Source of the DNA: Streptomyces rimosus
Lineage (GTDB): Bacteria > Actinomycetota > Actinomycetes > Streptomycetales > Streptomycetaceae
Assembly (NCBI RefSeq): GCF_008704655.1
Contig: NZ_CP023688.1
Span: 1,798,001-1,862,000, forward strand
DNA: 64,000 nt
Direction: 5' to 3'
Part shown: piece after piece, positions 24,429 to 32,006 of the stretch
How positions within the stretch are numbered: the first letter of the stretch is position 1
Layout of the letters: each line of letters begins with the position of its first letter
Notes under the pieces: model-generated
What the model was told of the DNA's origin: nothing
The model's database searches: none
Seen by the model: the letters and a program-made list of their open reading frames with translations, nothing else
Program-made: the position numbers and the translations under genes

Positions 24429-25091
24429 TCAGTTCAGCGCGGTGCACTCACCGGGTGCGAGGCGGCCGTGGTCGGTGCCGCCCAGCTTGTCGATCATGCC
24501 GTCGTAGACCGGGCGGGCATGGTCCTGGAGCAGGCTGTCGTGCACGTCGATGGCGCGGCGCGGCCGGACCTCGCGGACGTAGTCGATGACCTCGGCGACC
24601 TTGTTCCAGGGCGCGTGCACCGGCAGCAGCAGCGTATCGACCGTACGCCCCTGGGGAACGGTGAGCGCGTCGCCCGGGTGGAAGACGGTGCCGCCATCAT
24701 CCTCAGTGGTAATCAAGTAACCGACATTCGTGATGCGCGGAATGTCCGGGTGAATGACGGCGTGCATCTGTCCGTGCACCTCCACGTCGAAACCGGCCGC
24801 CGTGAATGTGTCCCCCTCACCGACCGTGTGCACCCGCCCCGGAAAGGCCGCGGAGATCTGCTCGGCGACGCTGGCCAGGGTCCAGATCTCGGCGCCGCGG
24901 TGGGCCTCCATGCCCGCGCGCAGCCGCTCCTCGTCGAAGTGGTCCATGTGCTCGTGGGTGATCAGGATGGCGTCGGCGCCGACCGCCGCGTCCCGCTCGC
25001 TGAAGACACCGGGATCGATGACGAGCACCTGCCCGTCCTTCTCCAGCCGGACGCAGGCATGGGTCTTCTTCGTGAGTTCCATGCTTCCCAT
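24429..25091 (-). CDS. MBL-fold metal-dependent hydrolase (UlaG/L-ascorbate lactonase-like)
   Basis: Cytoplasmic metallo-beta-lactamase-fold protein of 220 aa. The metal-binding motif is LITHEHMDHF (His46, His48, Asp50, His51); further ligands fit MHAVIHPDIP and VFHPGDAL. The short single domain matches the UlaG-like branch of the fold. Substrate unknown. ATG 25091 is followed three codons later by another ATG (25082), so the start could be 9 bp shorter. It lies 51 bp downstream of pcaL on the same strand and may be cotranscribed. Confidence 0.85.
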   Translation of the reverse strand: MGSMELTKKTHACVRLEKDGQVLVIDPGVFSERDAAVGADAILITHEHMDHFDEERLRAGMEAHRGAEIWTLASVAEQISAAFPGRVHTVGEGDTFTAAGFDVEVHGQMHAVIHPDIPRITNVGYLITTEDDGGTVFHPGDALTVPQGRTVDTLLLPVHAPWNKVAEVIDYVREVRPRRAIDVHDSLLQDHARPVYDGMIDKLGGTDHGRLAPGECTALN

Positions 25092-25142
25092 CTTGCCGCG
25101 CGGAGCCCTTGGAGGGCCGCAGCGGGAGGCGGGCGCCGGCCG

Positions 25143-26438
25143 TCACCCCTGCGGGGTGGTCTCCTCCCGTATGACACGCTGCGCCACGCCGAAAGCCGCG
25201 TTCGCGGCGGGCACACCGCAGTACACCGCCGTGTGCAGCAGCACTTCCTTGATCTCCGTGGGCGTCAGCCCGTTGCGCAGCGCGGCGCGGGTGTGCAGCG
25301 CCAGCTCGTCCCGATGACCGCCGGCGACCAGCGCCGTGAGCGTGATGATGCTGCGCGTACGCCGGTCCAGCCCGGGGCGCGTCCACACCTCCCCCCACCC
25401 GTACCGGGTGATGAACTCCTGAAAGTCCCCGGTGAAGTCATCCGTCGTCTCCTCCACCCGGTCCACATGCGCGTCGCCGAGCACTTCGCGCCTGACCTTG
25501 ATCCCCTGCTCGTACGCACCGCCCCGCACCGCCTCCGGCTGCCTGAGGCCGGACTCGATCGCCGCGGGCGTCATGGCCGGAGGCGGCGGCGCGGCCGCCG
25601 GCACCGGCTTGGGGGCGGCAGCGCCGATCGCCGTCTGACCGGTGGCACCCAGCTTGTCGTGCCAGGCGGCCGTGAAATGCCGGATGAGCAGCTCGGTCAC
25701 GGCGGCAGGCTGCTCGACCGGCGCCAGGTGGGACGTACCGGGAACCAGCGCGAGACTCGCGTCCGGAATGCCCGCCACCAGGGTGCGGGCATCGGTGGTC
25801 GGGGTGACCTGGTCCTCGGAGCCGACGACGACGAGGGTGGGCACGCCGATCCGCTGGAGCGAGGAGCGGACGTCGAAGGCGGCCATCGCCTCACAGGCCG
25901 CGATGTAGCAGCCCGGGTCGGTGGTGCGCACCATCTGGACGGCCCACTCCACGATGGCGGGCTGGGCCCCCGCGAAGCCCGGGGTGAACCAGCGCTCGGG
26001 CGAGGTGCGGGCGATCGGGTCCAGCCCGTTCGTACGGATCACCACACCCCGCTGCCGCCAGGCGTCCGCGGTCCCGTACCGCGGCGAGGAGGACACGAGC
26101 GCGAGCGAGGTGACCCGCTGCGGCCGGGTGAGCGCCAGCTGCGCACCGATGGCACCACCGATGGAACACCCCACATACCCGAAACGTTCCACCCCCAGCA
26201 CATCGAGCGTGGCCACCAGCCGGTCGGCCAGCTCGGCAACAGAGGACGCCGGATACGCGGGCGAGCCGCCATGCCCCGGCAGATCGAACCGGACGACGCG
26301 CCAGTGCCGGGTCAGCTCGGGTACCTGCCGATCCCACATGTGCCAGGTCGTCCCGAGCGCCGCACCCAAAACCAGACAAGGTGCGTCTTCCGGCCCGTCA
26401 GAGCGGTATTGCAGGGTCTTCACCGTCGTCTCACTCAC
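25143..26438 (-). CDS. pcaL: Fused 3-oxoadipate enol-lactonase / 4-carboxymuconolactone decarboxylase
   Basis: Bifunctional enzyme of 431 aa of the protocatechuate branch of the beta-ketoadipate pathway. The N-terminal half is an alpha/beta hydrolase with Ser92 in YVGCSIGGAIG, DLPGHGGSP and a His in VPGTSHLAPVEQP (PcaD). A Pro/Ala linker (about 270-305) leads to a carboxymuconolactone decarboxylase domain ending RAALRNGLTPTEIKEVLLHT and AVYCGVPAAN (PcaC). The PcaL fusion is known from Streptomyces and Rhodococcus. No pcaGHBIJ genes are in view, so it is orphaned from the usual cluster. I chose GTG 26438, preceded by GGGAG; ATG 26456 is an alternative. Confidence 0.9.
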   Translation of the reverse strand: MSETTVKTLQYRSDGPEDAPCLVLGAALGTTWHMWDRQVPELTRHWRVVRFDLPGHGGSPAYPASSVAELADRLVATLDVLGVERFGYVGCSIGGAIGAQLALTRPQRVTSLALVSSSPRYGTADAWRQRGVVIRTNGLDPIARTSPERWFTPGFAGAQPAIVEWAVQMVRTTDPGCYIAACEAMAAFDVRSSLQRIGVPTLVVVGSEDQVTPTTDARTLVAGIPDASLALVPGTSHLAPVEQPAAVTELLIRHFTAAWHDKLGATGQTAIGAAAPKPVPAAAPPPPAMTPAAIESGLRQPEAVRGGAYEQGIKVRREVLGDAHVDRVEETTDDFTGDFQEFITRYGWGEVWTRPGLDRRTRSIITLTALVAGGHRDELALHTRAALRNGLTPTEIKEVLLHTAVYCGVPAANAAFGVAQRVIREETTPQG

Positions 26439-26627
26439 CTGCTCACGCTCCCACATGTCTTGAGGGGGCCTGTAGCGGGGGCCTGGCGGTGGGTGTTCGA
26501 CCGGGTGCAAGTCCTTTCGGGCCGCATGGCGTTCGAGGCAACGGACGGGTTCGCGGCGGGGCCTGCCGGCGACGGCCGTGCCGGGACCGATACCGGCTGA
26601 GGCGTGCGCAGGTGTTGCCTCGGACTT

Positions 26628-27224
26628 TCAGCGGGTGATCGAGATGGCGAAGGGCGCGAATCCGCCCGATCGGATCACATGCGGCACGAACAGGACGGCG
26701 GCCTCGGTGGCCCGCGCGGTCTCGATTCCGCCGAGGTCCGTGATCCACTCCTGCTGCCAGCCGAGGTCGGCGAGAAGCCCGCGTACGACCTGCTTGGCCT
26801 TCGGGTCCTCGCCGGAGAGGAAGGCGGTCGGTGGCTGCGTGAGCGCGGCGGGTGCGGTCATCACCGGGTAGAGCATCGTGTTGAGCGTCTTGACGACGCG
26901 TGTGCCGGGGAGGGCTTCTTGGAGGTGCTCCGCGAGGCTTGAGCCGGGGTGGAGCAGGGCGGCCGGCAGGCCGTCCGGTCCGTCGACGGTGGCGTTGGAG
27001 ACGTCCACGAGAATCTTGCCGCGCAGTTCCTCGCGCAGTGCGACGAGCCGCTCCAGCGATCCGGCGCCCGGGGTGGCGTTGATGACGATCCGCGCTGTGC
27101 GGGCGGCGTCGGCGGCAGAGCCCGGTGAGCGGTCCGCCACGGTCACCTCGTGTCCGGCCCCGGTGAGGGCTCGGGCGAGGCTGCCGCCGACGCGGCCGTT
27201 TCCGAGAACAGCGATCGTGGTCAT
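26628..27224 (-). CDS. NADPH-dependent F420 reductase-like oxidoreductase
   Basis: Cytoplasmic Rossmann-fold protein of 198 aa. The nucleotide site is IAVLGNGRVGGSLARALTGA, with DR after strand two, and the fold continues as in F420H2:NADP oxidoreductase-type proteins (MLYPVMTAPAAL, ATEAAVLFVPHVIR). Related short reductases pass electrons between NADPH and a second cofactor or metabolite; the actual substrate is not known. GGAAGGA precedes the ATG. It lies 40 bp after the inositol-monophosphatase-like gene in one operon, divergent from a LysR regulator that probably controls both. Confidence 0.82.
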   Translation of the reverse strand: MTTIAVLGNGRVGGSLARALTGAGHEVTVADRSPGSAADAARTARIVINATPGAGSLERLVALREELRGKILVDVSNATVDGPDGLPAALLHPGSSLAEHLQEALPGTRVVKTLNTMLYPVMTAPAALTQPPTAFLSGEDPKAKQVVRGLLADLGWQQEWITDLGGIETARATEAAVLFVPHVIRSGGFAPFAISITR

Positions 27225-27264
27225 GCCGATGTGGTCCTTCCGGTGTCTGTGGTTCTCGTGGGAG

Positions 27265-28098
27265 TCAGCGGGAGAGCGTGGTGACGGCTTCGGTGTGCAC
27301 GCCGGGCGCGGCGGCCAGGAAGCTCTCGCTCAGCGGGGTCCAGGGGCGGCCCTCGGCGTCGGATATCCGTCCGCCGGCCTCGGCGACGAGCAGCGCTCCG
27401 GGAAGCAGGTCGGCGCGGGCCCCGGCGAACTGCCAGAAGGCGTCGATCCGGCCGGCGGCCACGTTCAGCAGGTGCAGGGTGGCGGGCACGGAGGTCCGCA
27501 CCACGAGCGCGTCGAAGAGCATCGCCGTGATCGAGGAGCCGATGCGCCGCACGACCTTCTCGTCCTCGTCCGGCCTGGCCTGGCTCGTGGCCACGAGGCT
27601 CAAGCCGAGGTCCGTGGTCCGGGACACGTGCAGCGGGCGGCCGTCGAGCCGGGCGCCGGCGCCGGCGAGCGCGGTGTAGGTCTCCCCGGTCAACGGCAGG
27701 TGCACCGCGGTGAGTACCGGCTGGTTGTCGCGTACGAGCGTGGCGGTGACCGCCCATTCCGGCAGCGCGTGCAGGTGGTTGACGTTGCCTTCGGCCGGAT
27801 CCAGAACCCACCATTCGCCGGGGGGCAGGGCACCGCCCGCCAGCTCGTCCTCCACGAAGCGGGCGTCCGGGCGCAGGAGGGTGAGGCGGGGGCGCAGGAC
27901 GCCGAGGGCCGCGTCGTCGTTGGCGGCGAGCGCGCGCATCAGCTCTTCGCGGGTCCGGTGGCGGACCACGTCGCCGAACCGCTCCCGTAGCACCGAAGCC
28001 GCCGCGCGCACGGCGATCGCGGTCTGCGCGAGCAGGTCGGCGTCGGACGCGGAACCGGCGGGTGCGGCGCTTGGGGTGCTCTGCGTCGATTCGGGCAT
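27265..28098 (-). CDS. Inositol-monophosphatase-like protein with altered metal site
   Basis: Soluble protein of 277 aa with the inositol monophosphatase fold. The second metal motif, normally WxxDPxDGTxN, reads WVLDPAEGNVNHLH, so one Asp is Glu and Gly-Thr is Gly-Asn. The C-terminal WDxAAG motif reads ADLLPGALLVAEAGG, lacking the Trp and altering the Asp surroundings. The first Asp of DPAEG is kept. It may be a phosphatase with changed metal use, or a non-catalytic relative. GGGAGC precedes ATG 28098. First gene of a two-gene operon with the reductase, divergent from lysR. Confidence 0.8.
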   Translation of the reverse strand: MPESTQSTPSAAPAGSASDADLLAQTAIAVRAAASVLRERFGDVVRHRTREELMRALAANDDAALGVLRPRLTLLRPDARFVEDELAGGALPPGEWWVLDPAEGNVNHLHALPEWAVTATLVRDNQPVLTAVHLPLTGETYTALAGAGARLDGRPLHVSRTTDLGLSLVATSQARPDEDEKVVRRIGSSITAMLFDALVVRTSVPATLHLLNVAAGRIDAFWQFAGARADLLPGALLVAEAGGRISDAEGRPWTPLSESFLAAAPGVHTEAVTTLSR

Positions 28099-28191
28099 GG
28101 CGGTGCTCCCAGTTGAGAAGGGGGATGAGGCGGACCGGGCGAGGACTGTGTTCCTTTCGCGCCCGCATCTCGAAGGTAGGAGGGGCGACCA

Positions 28192-28225
28192 TTAACTACA
28201 AGTGCATGTAAAGCACGGCTAGCAT
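28192..28225. promoter_or_regulatory. Divergent promoter with LysR-type box and leaderless -10
   Basis: TTAACTACAAGTGCATGTAA (28192-28211) is an A/T-rich partial dyad with TTA/TAA ends, set in G+C-rich DNA, and fits a LysR T-N11-A box. TAGCAT (28220-28225) lies 7 nt before the lysR ATG at 28233 and is the likely -10 box. The region serves lysR and the divergent operon. Confidence 0.55.
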
Positions 28226-28232
28226 GACTCTC

Positions 28233-29126
28233 ATGCAATTGGATCTGAACCTGCTCGCCGCGCTCGATGCGCTGTTGGAGGAGGGCAGCGTGGCCGGCGC
28301 CGCTGAGCGCCTGCACGTCACCGCCCCCGCGATGAGCCGAAGCCTCGGCCGGATCCGGCGCACGACAGGGGATCAGATCCTGGTGCGTACCGGGCGCACG
28401 ATGACCCCGACGCCGTACGCGATCGCCGTCCGGGAACAGGTGCACGAGCTGCTGCAGCAGGTCCAGGGCGTGCTGGCACCGAGCCGCGAACTCGACCTCA
28501 CGACGCTGGAGCGCACCTTCACCCTCCGCTGGCACGATTCACTCGTCGCACTCGGTGGCCCCGCGCTTCTCGCGGCCGTACGCGAGCAGGCGCCGGGCGT
28601 GCGTCTGCGTTTCCTCGCGGAATCGAGCGTCGACACCCCCGAGCTGCGTCGCGGCGAGGTCGACCTGGAGGCGAACGCGGACCGCCCGACCGCACCCGAC
28701 ATCCGCGCCGACCGGGTGGCCGAGAGCCAGCACGTCATCGTCGTGCGGCAGGGCCACCCGCTCACCCGGGTCAGGGCCGTCACCGCCGCGCAGTACGCCG
28801 CGGCCGAGCACATCACCGTCTCGCGGCGCGGCAGGCTCGGCAACGCCCTCGACGACGCTCTCGCGCGGCTCGGTCTCACCCGCCGGGTAGTGGCGACCGC
28901 GCCCACCGAAAGCACCGCCTTGGAGTTCGTCCGCGACTCCGATCTCCTCGTCACAGCCCCGGAATCGACGACGCGCGCAACGGCCACGGCCCTCGGTCTG
29001 ACCGTGCTCCCCCTGCCGTTCGAACTGCCGTCGGCCGCGGTGTACCTGTCATGGCATCAGCGCTACGACACCGACCCCGCACACATCTGGCTACGCGATT
29101 TGGCGCGGAGCGCGTTGGCGCCCTGA
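28233..29126 (+). CDS. LysR-family transcriptional regulator
   Basis: Regulator of 297 aa. The winged helix (about 1-60) reads MQLDLNLLAALDALLEEGSV then AGAAERLHVTAPAMSRSLGR; the rest is a periplasmic-binding-like effector domain. ATG 28224 is in frame three codons upstream, but ATG 28233 gives the canonical LysR N-terminus and a -10 box 7 nt upstream, so I chose it. It is divergent from, and the likely controller of, the phosphatase-like/reductase operon. The effector is unknown. Confidence 0.9.
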   Translation: MQLDLNLLAALDALLEEGSVAGAAERLHVTAPAMSRSLGRIRRTTGDQILVRTGRTMTPTPYAIAVREQVHELLQQVQGVLAPSRELDLTTLERTFTLRWHDSLVALGGPALLAAVREQAPGVRLRFLAESSVDTPELRRGEVDLEANADRPTAPDIRADRVAESQHVIVVRQGHPLTRVRAVTAAQYAAAEHITVSRRGRLGNALDDALARLGLTRRVVATAPTESTALEFVRDSDLLVTAPESTTRATATALGLTVLPLPFELPSAAVYLSWHQRYDTDPAHIWLRDLARSALAP

Positions 29127-29154
29127 CGTAGCGGCCGGCACGGGCCGGCCGTGG

Positions 29155-31656
29155 TCAGCCCGTTGTGGCCGGTTCGGCGCTCTCCTCCCGGCTGCCGGGG
29201 GTGACCTTGCACTCCAGCCGGCCGTCCCGCACGTCGCAGGTAACGGTGTCGCCGGGGCCCACCTGGCCGTCCAGCAGCATGTTGGACAGCCGGTTGTCGA
29301 GCTCCGTCTGAATGGTGCGGCGCAACGGCCTGGCACCGAACTCCGGTTGATAGCCCTGCTCCGCGAGCCATTCCTTGGCGCGCTCGGTCACCTGGAGACC
29401 GACCTGCTGCGCGTGCAGCCTGCGGCGACTGCGCTCCAGCAGCAGGTCGACGATCCGCACGAGGTTTTCCCGGGTGAGCGCGTGGAAGACGACCACCTCG
29501 TCGATGCGGTTGAGGAATTCGGGGCGGAAATGGCTGCGCAGCTCGGCCATCAGGTCGTCGCGGATCTCGTCCACGGCGCCGTGGTGGTTCAGGATGAGCT
29601 GTGAGGCGAGGTTGCTGGTCATGATGACGACCGTGTGGCGGAAGTCGACCGTACGGCCCTGCGCGTCGGTCAGCCGGCCGTCGTCGAGGACCTGGAGCAG
29701 CAGGTTGAAGACGTCCGGGTGCGCCTTCTCCACCTCGTCGAACAGCAGCACGCTGTACGGCTTGCGACGGACCGCCTCGGTGAGCTGCCCGGCTTCGTCG
29801 TAGCCCACGTACCCGGGAGGCGAGCCGACGAGGCGGGAGACGGTGTGGCGCTCCTGGAACTCGCTCATGTCGAAGCGGATCAGCCGGTCCTCCTGGCCGA
29901 AGAGGATCTCGGCGATGGCCTTGGCGAGTTCGGTCTTGCCGACGCCGGTGGGCCCGAGGAAGAGGAAGCTGCCGGTGGGACGGTCGGGGTCGCCCATCCC
30001 CGCACGGCCCCGCCGCACGGCCTGCGCCACCGCGGTGACCGCCTCGTCCTGGCCGACCACCCGCGCGTGCAGGGTCTCCTCCAGCCGGATCAGGCGTTCG
30101 CGCTCGGTGGCCGTCAGCTGGGCGACCGGGATTCCGGTGCGCCGGGAGACGACTTCGGCGATGTCCTCCTCGGTGACCTCTGCCACCGGTGCCCGCTCAC
30201 CGTCCAGGCCCGAAAGCCTCTCCTGCGTCTCGTCGATCTGTCTCTTGAGCCCGGCGGCCCGGTCGTAGTCCTCGTTGTGGACGGCCTCGTCCTTCTCCCG
30301 GTTCAGCCGGGTCAGTTCGTCCTGGACCTCGTCCGCCTCGGGGCTGTCACCGCCGCCGCGCAGCGCCACCCGGGCCCCTGCCTGGTCCAGCAGGTCGATG
30401 GCCTTGTCGGGCAGGAACCGGTCGGTGATGTAGCGGTCGGAGAGGACCGCCGCGCTCTCCAGCGCCGCGTCGGTGAAGCGCACGCCGTGATGGGCCTCGT
30501 AGGCGTCGCGCAGGCCCTGAAGAATCTCCACGGTCTCGTCGACCGTGGGCTCCGGCACGATCACGGGCTGGAAACGGCGTTCGAGCGCGGCGTCCTTCTC
30601 GATGTTCTTGCGGTACTCCTCCAGCGTCGTGGCGCCGACCAGACTGAGATCGCCGCGCGCCAGGGCGGGTTTGAGGATGTTGCCCGCGTCCATGGCCCCC
30701 TCGCCGCCGCCACCGGCGCCGACGACCGTGTGGATCTCGTCGATGAACAGGATGATGCTTTCCTGCGCCTCGGTGACTTCGTCGATGACCTTTTTCAGGC
30801 GCTCCTCGAACTCTCCGCGGTACTTCGAACCGGCCACCAGTCCCGGCAGGTCCAAGGCGACCACCCGCCGGTCCCGCAGGGTCTTGGGCACATCGCCGGA
30901 CACCACGCGCTGCGCCAGGCCCTCCACGATGGCGGTCTTGCCGACCCCCGGGTCCCCCAGCAGCACCGGGTTGTTCTTCGAACGCCGGGAGAGGATCTCC
31001 ACCGTCTGCTCGATCTCCTGGGCCCGCCCCACCACCGGGTCCAACCGTCCCGCGCGGGCCTCTTCCGTAAGGTCGCGGCCGTACTCGTCCAGCGTGGGCG
31101 TCGCACTGGACCCGCCGCCCGCCGAACCGCCACCGGCCCCGCCCGGGCCCCCGCGGTCGCGGCGGGCTCCGGCACCCTCCGGGCCCAGCATCCCGGCCGC
31201 ACCGGACGAGGGGTCCTCCACGACCGCCGCCAGGATGTGCTCAGGCCCGATGTAGGACGCACCCGCCTCCTGGGACTTGGCGTGGGCCCTGAGCAGGGCC
31301 CGCTTCGCCGCCGGAGTCAGCCGCGGTTCCTCCACCCCGTCACCGGCCGGCAGCGACTGCTCCACCTGCGCCACCAGCGCGTCGGGATCGGCACCTGCTT
31401 GCGCCAGCAGACGGCGGCCCGGGTCGGCCTGGGCGGCGGCCCACAGAAGGTGCACGGTGTCCAGATCGGCCCCGTCCTCGGCGGCACGCCCGCCGGCCGT
31501 CGCCAGAAGCTCCTGCGCGGCATCGCTGAGCAGGCGCCCGATGGGCACCCGCTGGACCGCCGGCGGTGAGGCCGCCGGACTGGTGCCGAAGAAGCGGTTG
31601 AACAGGTCCGAGAACGGGTCACCGGACCCGAAGGGCGAAGTCGTCACAGCCGTCAT
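29155..31656 (-). CDS. Clp-family AAA+ chaperone lacking the ClpP-docking loop
   Basis: Double-ring AAA+ unfoldase of 833 aa. After a Gly/Phe-rich N-terminus ([10 protein letters not shown]) come a Clp N-domain (about 35-160), a Gly-rich linker (161-185), NBD1 (Walker A GDPGVGKT 234-241; ILFIDEIHT), a short middle segment with UVR-like [12 protein letters not shown] (462-473), and NBD2 (Walker A GPTGVGKT 568-575; VLLFDEVEK). The middle segment is ClpC-length, not the long ClpB coiled coil. After MTSNLAS (679-685) the chain goes to [12 protein letters not shown] without an IGF/LGF/VGF tripeptide, the loop that docks ClpP in ClpA/C/X. It is probably a stand-alone disaggregase. Single gene. Confidence 0.88.
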   Translation of the reverse strand: MTAVTTSPFGSGDPFSDLFNRFFGTSPAASPPAVQRVPIGRLLSDAAQELLATAGGRAAEDGADLDTVHLLWAAAQADPGRRLLAQAGADPDALVAQVEQSLPAGDGVEEPRLTPAAKRALLRAHAKSQEAGASYIGPEHILAAVVEDPSSGAAGMLGPEGAGARRDRGGPGGAGGGSAGGGSSATPTLDEYGRDLTEEARAGRLDPVVGRAQEIEQTVEILSRRSKNNPVLLGDPGVGKTAIVEGLAQRVVSGDVPKTLRDRRVVALDLPGLVAGSKYRGEFEERLKKVIDEVTEAQESIILFIDEIHTVVGAGGGGEGAMDAGNILKPALARGDLSLVGATTLEEYRKNIEKDAALERRFQPVIVPEPTVDETVEILQGLRDAYEAHHGVRFTDAALESAAVLSDRYITDRFLPDKAIDLLDQAGARVALRGGGDSPEADEVQDELTRLNREKDEAVHNEDYDRAAGLKRQIDETQERLSGLDGERAPVAEVTEEDIAEVVSRRTGIPVAQLTATERERLIRLEETLHARVVGQDEAVTAVAQAVRRGRAGMGDPDRPTGSFLFLGPTGVGKTELAKAIAEILFGQEDRLIRFDMSEFQERHTVSRLVGSPPGYVGYDEAGQLTEAVRRKPYSVLLFDEVEKAHPDVFNLLLQVLDDGRLTDAQGRTVDFRHTVVIMTSNLASQLILNHHGAVDEIRDDLMAELRSHFRPEFLNRIDEVVVFHALTRENLVRIVDLLLERSRRRLHAQQVGLQVTERAKEWLAEQGYQPEFGARPLRRTIQTELDNRLSNMLLDGQVGPGDTVTCDVRDGRLECKVTPGSREESAEPATTG

Positions 31657-32006
31657 CCGATCCGGCGGGCGACCGGCCCGCGTGCGTTGTCGATGGGAAA
31701 GGCCCCGCGGACAGGGAACACACGCTGCTCGGCGGCATCAGGGGCTGCCGGTGTACGGGCCTTACCCCACCTTGGAAGCCGACCGGTGTATCCGCACGTC
31801 AGCCGCCCTCCCGTTCGTCCACTCGGGTGACCTCGCCCCCTCCAGTACCGCCGGACAGGGCCTTGGAGCCCACCGTCATCGGTCCCCCTCCACAGCAGAA
31901 AGCCGCCCCTCCAACCGAGCTGTCGCATCGGTCAGGAGGGGCGGCTGTCCCTTGCGGTCAGCGCGTCAGCTCACGCGCCGTACGGGCATCCGCTCTGGCG
32001 TCGGGG
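31657..32006. other. 350-bp spacer between the clp-like gene and the hemicellulase operon
   Basis: No coding sequence is recognised. The left part should carry the promoter of the clp-like gene; I find no HAIR (HspR) or CIRCE (HrcA) element. The right part holds the hairpin that ends the GH74 transcript. Confidence 0.5.
31901..31946 (-). terminator. Terminator of the xylanase-xyloglucanase operon
   Basis: Perfect 12-bp stem AGCCGCCCCTCC / GGAGGGGCGGCT with a 22-nt loop holding an inner CCGA/TCGG pair, 60 bp after the GH74 stop. On the minus strand it is followed by TTTCT. Confidence 0.85.

Noticed and set aside
26480-26520. Possible tRNA T-arm (GTTCGACC-like sequence)
   Set aside because: No matching acceptor, D or anticodon arms around it.
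31762-31767. Sigma-B-type -10 (GGGTAA on the minus strand) upstream of the clp-like gene
   Set aside because: No matching GNNT-type -35 at the required 14-16 bp spacing; also no HspR or HrcA element.
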